NCBI GenBank assembly: GCA_005885025.1
Contig: VAYC01000059.1
Location: forward strand, 1,892 to 10,907
Reading direction: 5' to 3'
DNA: 9,016 bases
From: Actinomycetota bacterium
Lineage (GTDB): Bacteria > Actinomycetota > UBA4738
The translations under genes and the position numbers were made by a program. This document shows, in pieces, positions 6,381 through 9,016 of the stretch. Below the pieces are notes generated by a model. That model was given only the letters and a program-made list of their open reading frames with translations. It was not told the DNA's origin and did no database searches. Position 1 is the first letter of the stretch. Each line of letters opens with the position of its first letter.

Positions 6381-6391
6381 GGAAGGGGGAG
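6381..6391 (+). promoter_or_regulatory. Ribosome binding site of the solute-binding protein gene
   Basis: The purine run GGAAGGGGGAG ends 2 nt before the ATG at 6394, with its core AAGGGG somewhat further back. This fixes the start at 6394, although the reading frame stays open far upstream across the ROK gene. Confidence 0.65.
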
Positions 6392-6393
6392 CG

Positions 6394-7734
6394 ATGAGTC
6401 CCTTGTTGAGGAAGCTGACGATTCCGTTCGGCCTGGTGCTGCTGGCCACAGCGTGCACGGCGGGAGCCGGGAGCCAGGCAAGCGCTCCACCGACCGTGAA
6501 CCCGAGTGCCTCGCACGCCCCGGTGACCATCACGTTCTGGACCGGGTGGTCCAGCAGGGAGTTCAGGGGCCTCGAAGAGATCATCAAGGGGTTCGAGGCG
6601 AAATATCCGTGGATCACCGTGAAGGCGACGCCCGGGATCGACGACGACGCCAAGATCCTGGCCGCCATCAATGGCGGCAATCCCCCCGACGCGGTGTCCT
6701 CGTTCCGTCCCGACTACGTCGGCAAGTACTGCTCCACCGGAGGGTTCCTGGACCTTGGTCCCTACATGAAGGCGAGCAACATCAAGACATCGATCTTCCC
6801 GCCCTCCGTGCTGACCTATGCGCAGTATCAGGGCGAGATCTGCGCGCTTCCCTTCCTCACCGATACCTTCGGCCTGTACTACAACAAGGACCTCCTGGCC
6901 CCTGGGTTCACCGAGCCCCCGAAGACCATCTCCGAGCTCACGGACATGGCGAAGAAGCTCACCCAGTTCAACGGGGACGGCTCGATCAAGGTGGCCGGCT
7001 TCATCCCCACCATCGGGAACTTCTACGAGAACGACCTGGACCGGTTCGCCGTGTCCTGGGGCGCCAAGTGGTTCGACGACTCGGGGAAGTCGGCGTTCGC
7101 GACCGACCCCGCGTGGGCCGAGCTGTTCCAATGGCAGAAGTCCCTGGCGGACTGGTACGGCTACAAGAAGCTCACGAAGTTCCTGGCCGGCGTGGCCGAC
7201 AACGAGTGGGATACGGGCAACGCGTTCGAGAGCGGCAAGGTGGCCATGATCCTCGACGGAGAATGGCGGACTGCGTTCATGGCCGACGAGGCCCCAAAGA
7301 TCAACTACGGCACGGCGCCGTTCCCCGCCGCCGACAACCACCCCGAGATGTACGGGGCGCAGGTCGTCGGGGGGACCATCGTGGGGATCCCACGCGGCTC
7401 CCAGCATCCGGCCGAGGCGTGGCTCCTGATCAGCTACCTGGCCACGAACACCGACGCCCTGGTCCAGTTCGCGAACCTGATCAAGAACGTCCCCACCACG
7501 TACGACGCCCTCAAGTCGCCGAACCTGGACCTGGGGCCCAACTTCGACACGTTCCTGCAGGCGTTCCAGCATCCGATGTCGGGATTCCCGCCCCAGACCT
7601 CGGCGGGGATCATCGGTGACATCCAGGGCGTGCTGTTCGCGGACAAGTGGCAGGCGGGAAAGGTCCCGGACCTGATGGCGGGTCTGCGCGGGCTGGACAA
7701 GCAGGTGAACGACCAGCTCAGCCTGGGAGGCTAG
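6394..7734 (+). CDS. Extracellular sugar-binding lipoprotein of a CUT1 ABC importer (SBP family 1)
   Basis: This 446-residue lipoprotein should capture the sugar outside the membrane and deliver it to the permeases. Residues 1-21 are a lipoprotein signal (RKLTIPFGLVLLATAC) with Cys21 as lipidation site, then a Ser/Ala/Pro linker to about 43. The mature start VTITFWTGWSS (44-54), the region EIIKGFEAKYPWITVKATP (62-80) and NGGNPPDAV (93-101) are typical of SBP_bac_1 proteins. LPFLTDTFGLYYNKDLL (152-168), GKVAMILDGEW (281-291) and GIPRGSQHPAEAWLLISYL (331-349) also fit. Aromatic residues such as Trp49 and Trp52 could stack on sugar. Cys113 and Cys150 could form a disulphide. The gene lies 34 nt after ROK and 37 nt before the first permease, with no promoter seen between. 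Substrate is not predictable from sequence. Confidence 0.94.
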   Translation: MSPLLRKLTIPFGLVLLATACTAGAGSQASAPPTVNPSASHAPVTITFWTGWSSREFRGLEEIIKGFEAKYPWITVKATPGIDDDAKILAAINGGNPPDAVSSFRPDYVGKYCSTGGFLDLGPYMKASNIKTSIFPPSVLTYAQYQGEICALPFLTDTFGLYYNKDLLAPGFTEPPKTISELTDMAKKLTQFNGDGSIKVAGFIPTIGNFYENDLDRFAVSWGAKWFDDSGKSAFATDPAWAELFQWQKSLADWYGYKKLTKFLAGVADNEWDTGNAFESGKVAMILDGEWRTAFMADEAPKINYGTAPFPAADNHPEMYGAQVVGGTIVGIPRGSQHPAEAWLLISYLATNTDALVQFANLIKNVPTTYDALKSPNLDLGPNFDTFLQAFQHPMSGFPPQTSAGIIGDIQGVLFADKWQAGKVPDLMAGLRGLDKQVNDQLSLGG

Positions 7735-7740
7735 CCAGGC
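7721..7740 (+). other. Hairpin at the stop codon of the binding-protein gene
   Basis: GCCTGG (7721-7726) and CCAGGC (7735-7740) form a perfect 6-bp stem with an 8-nt loop that contains the TAG stop. There is no T-tract, so it is not a standard intrinsic terminator. A second weaker pairing, CCTCG (7740-7744) with CGAGG (7758-7762), would cover part of the permease SD. Such structures after a binding-protein gene can favour that gene's mRNA over the permease part; that role is inferred. Confidence 0.35.
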
Positions 7741-7760
7741 CTCGCCCCGGCGGCCGTCGA

Positions 7761-7765
7761 GGAGG
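7761..7765 (+). promoter_or_regulatory. Ribosome binding site of the first permease gene
   Basis: GGAGG lies 6 nt before the GTG at 7772 and supports that non-ATG start, since no nearer ATG fits the charged N-terminus. Confidence 0.7.
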
Positions 7766-7771
7766 GTAGGG

Positions 7772-8779
7772 GTGGCTGTTCCGGCCAGCGTGCAGGTGTC
7801 GGCCGGGCCCGGCGTGGGGCTCCCCCGCGTGGACCCGGAGGTCCGCCGGCGGATGCGGCGGCGGGTGAAGCGGCGCCGCAACGCGACGGTCCTGCTGTTC
7901 ATGTCGCCCTGGATCGTCGGGTTCCTGGTCTTCCTCCTCTATCCAATGCTTTCCAGCCTGTATTTCTCGTTCACGAAGTACGACCTTCTCAAGACCCCCC
8001 AGTGGGCGGGCCTCTTCAACTACCGGTTCATGTTCACCAAGGACCCGCAGTTCTGGCAGGCGATGAAGAACACGCTGTGGATCATCGCCGTGGGGGTTCC
8101 GACCAGGATCGTGTTCGCCATCTTCACCGCCTCCCTGTTGACGCGGCGCCGCCGGTCGATCGGGGTCTACCGAACGGTGTTTTTCCTGCCGTCGATGGCG
8201 CCCGCGGTGGCGGCGACGCTGGGGTTCGTCTACCTGCTGAACCCGGCCACGGGGCCGGTCAACCAGTTCCTGGGCCTGCTGCATCTGCCCAAGCCGCTGT
8301 GGTTCTTCGATCCGACGTGGTCGAAGCCGGGGCTGGTGCTGCTCGGCCTGTGGGGAGTCGGTGACGCGATGATCATCTTCCTGGCTGGGTTGCTGAACGT
8401 TCCAGCCCAGCTCTATGAGGCGGCCGATGTGGAGGGCGCGGCCGCATGGCAGAAGTTCCGGTTCATCACGCTGCCGATGATCTCCCCGGTCATCTTCTTC
8501 TCTCTGGTCATCGGGGTGATCGACGGGTTCCAGTACTTCACCCAGGCCTACGTGGCCGCCGCCGCCATCAGCGGTCCGGGCCAGATCAACTTCGTGGGGT
8601 CGCCGCAGGGATCGACGATGTTCTATTCGGTGTACCTGTACAGCCAGGGGTTCCAGGAGTTCCACATGGGCTACGCCTCGGCCATGGCGTGGGTGCTCTT
8701 CGCTGTGACCATGGCCTGCACGGTCGTGGTCATCCGCTTCTCCCGGCGATGGGTGCACTACCAGGGGGGTTTCCGATAG
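7772..8779 (+). CDS. ABC sugar permease, MalF/UgpA type
   Basis: This 335-residue inner-membrane subunit is one half of the importer channel. After a basic N-terminal tail (about 24-37, rich in Arg) there are six likely membrane segments at about 38-60, 99-122, 134-156, 186-208, 237-259 and 302-323. The cytoplasmic EAA loop, which docks on the ATPase, is clear: EAADVEGAAAWQKFRFITLP (216-235), followed by the fifth segment. The FLPSMAPAVAATLGFVYLLN stretch (138-157) is typical of MalF-like permeases. Length and single MalF-like layout fit CUT1 systems. The GTG start has a good SD. It lies between the binding-protein gene and the MalG-type gene, as usual in CUT1 operons, and should pair with the ATPase encoded at the left of the window. 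Confidence 0.95.
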   Translation: MAVPASVQVSAGPGVGLPRVDPEVRRRMRRRVKRRRNATVLLFMSPWIVGFLVFLLYPMLSSLYFSFTKYDLLKTPQWAGLFNYRFMFTKDPQFWQAMKNTLWIIAVGVPTRIVFAIFTASLLTRRRRSIGVYRTVFFLPSMAPAVAATLGFVYLLNPATGPVNQFLGLLHLPKPLWFFDPTWSKPGLVLLGLWGVGDAMIIFLAGLLNVPAQLYEAADVEGAAAWQKFRFITLPMISPVIFFSLVIGVIDGFQYFTQAYVAAAAISGPGQINFVGSPQGSTMFYSVYLYSQGFQEFHMGYASAMAWVLFAVTMACTVVVIRFSRRWVHYQGGFR

Positions 8780-8817
8780 CAACCGTCACCGTCCCTCGCC
8801 CGCTGGCCACCCCGCGG

Positions 8818-9016
8818 ATGGCTGCACGCCCCGTCCCACCGGGGGTTCGCCGGCGACGGTTCCTGCTCGCAGTGGGGAACCACGCCGTGCTGATCGCCGT
8901 GTCGGTCTTCTTCCTGGCCCCGCTGGCCTTCGTGCTCCTGGCCGCGCTGATGACCGATCGACAGTCGCTCGGTCTGAGCTTCTGGCCTCACCCGTTCCAG
9001 TGGAACAACTTCGCGC
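8818..9016 (+). CDS. ABC sugar permease, MalG/UgpE type, N-terminal part (partial at right edge)
   Basis: The frame is open from an ATG at 8818 to the window end, giving 66 residues. A short basic N-terminus (VRRRRF) leads into one hydrophobic segment at about 16-44 (LLAVGNHAVLIAVSVFFLAP and onward). It ends in SFWPHPFQWNNFA, the conserved feature after the first helix of MalG-type permeases, whose usual form is FxPxPFTxxNF. The EAA loop lies beyond the window. An upstream in-frame ATG at 8749 would overlap the first permease by 31 nt and add 23 residues; neither start has a good SD, and 8818 gives the more normal length. Reinitiation after the first permease is likely. Confidence 0.85.
   Translation, partial: MAARPVPPGVRRRRFLLAVGNHAVLIAVSVFFLAPLAFVLLAALMTDRQSLGLSFWPHPFQWNNFA

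Noticed and set aside
5929..6393. Upstream extension of the binding-protein frame
   Set aside because: It overlaps conserved ROK coding sequence, whereas ATG 6394 has an SD and is followed directly by a lipoprotein signal.
6106..7902. Minus-strand open frame of 598 codons across the ROK end, binding-protein and permease genes
   Set aside because: It is antisense to well-supported genes, low-complexity in Arg/Gly/Pro, and has no recognisable domain. Long antisense frames are common in high-GC coding DNA.
1..9016. Mobile element, CRISPR array, tRNA/rRNA or defence system
   Set aside because: No transposase, integrase, direct-repeat array, RNA-gene signature or nuclease-like protein was seen; the window is fully explained by a sugar-utilisation locus plus one unknown lipoprotein.

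Overview
The window is GC-rich DNA with densely packed, short-spaced genes, GTG starts and an apparently leaderless promoter. This suggests an actinobacterium or a similar high-GC soil or uncultured lineage (Chloroflexota is possible). I cannot name the organism from sequence alone. All genes read as ordinary chromosomal carbohydrate-uptake genes. I see no tRNA, rRNA, CRISPR array, insertion sequence or phage gene.

Layout: two gene groups diverge from a 26-bp gap at about 3772-3797. Leftward (minus strand) run a GlmS-like SIS isomerase/deaminase (2701-3771), a BadF/NAGK-type sugar kinase (1648-2688), a MalK/UgpC-type ABC ATPase (414-1637), and the start of an unrecognised lipoprotein that leaves the window (1-417). 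Gaps are 12 nt, 10 nt and a 4-nt overlap, so this is one operon. Rightward run a GH4 NAD-dependent phospho-glycosidase (3798-5069), then a ROK repressor with its own promoter (5139-6359), a solute-binding lipoprotein (6394-7734), a MalF-type permease (7772-8779) and a MalG-type permease cut by the right edge (8818-9016 and beyond).

Working model: the binding protein, two permeases and the divergently encoded ATPase form one CUT1 sugar importer. The kinase would phosphorylate the imported sugar, GH4 would cut the phosphorylated glycoside, and the SIS enzyme would convert the resulting sugar or amino-sugar phosphate. Amino-sugar disaccharides are plausible substrates, but this is not shown. No PTS gene is visible, so the kinase may supply the 6-phosphate that a PTS supplies to other GH4 enzymes.

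Regulation: two near-identical 19-bp inverted repeats built on AGGAAAGTTTCCT occur only at the two promoter regions, 3745-3763 and 5118-5136. They are best explained as operators of the ROK regulator encoded here. The first lies inside the first codons of the SIS gene, just downstream of a strong leaderless promoter, and upstream of GH4. The second lies between the ROK promoter and the ROK start codon, implying autoregulation of the regulator and transporter operon. The organisation is that of a self-contained, PTS-free phospho-glycoside utilisation locus.
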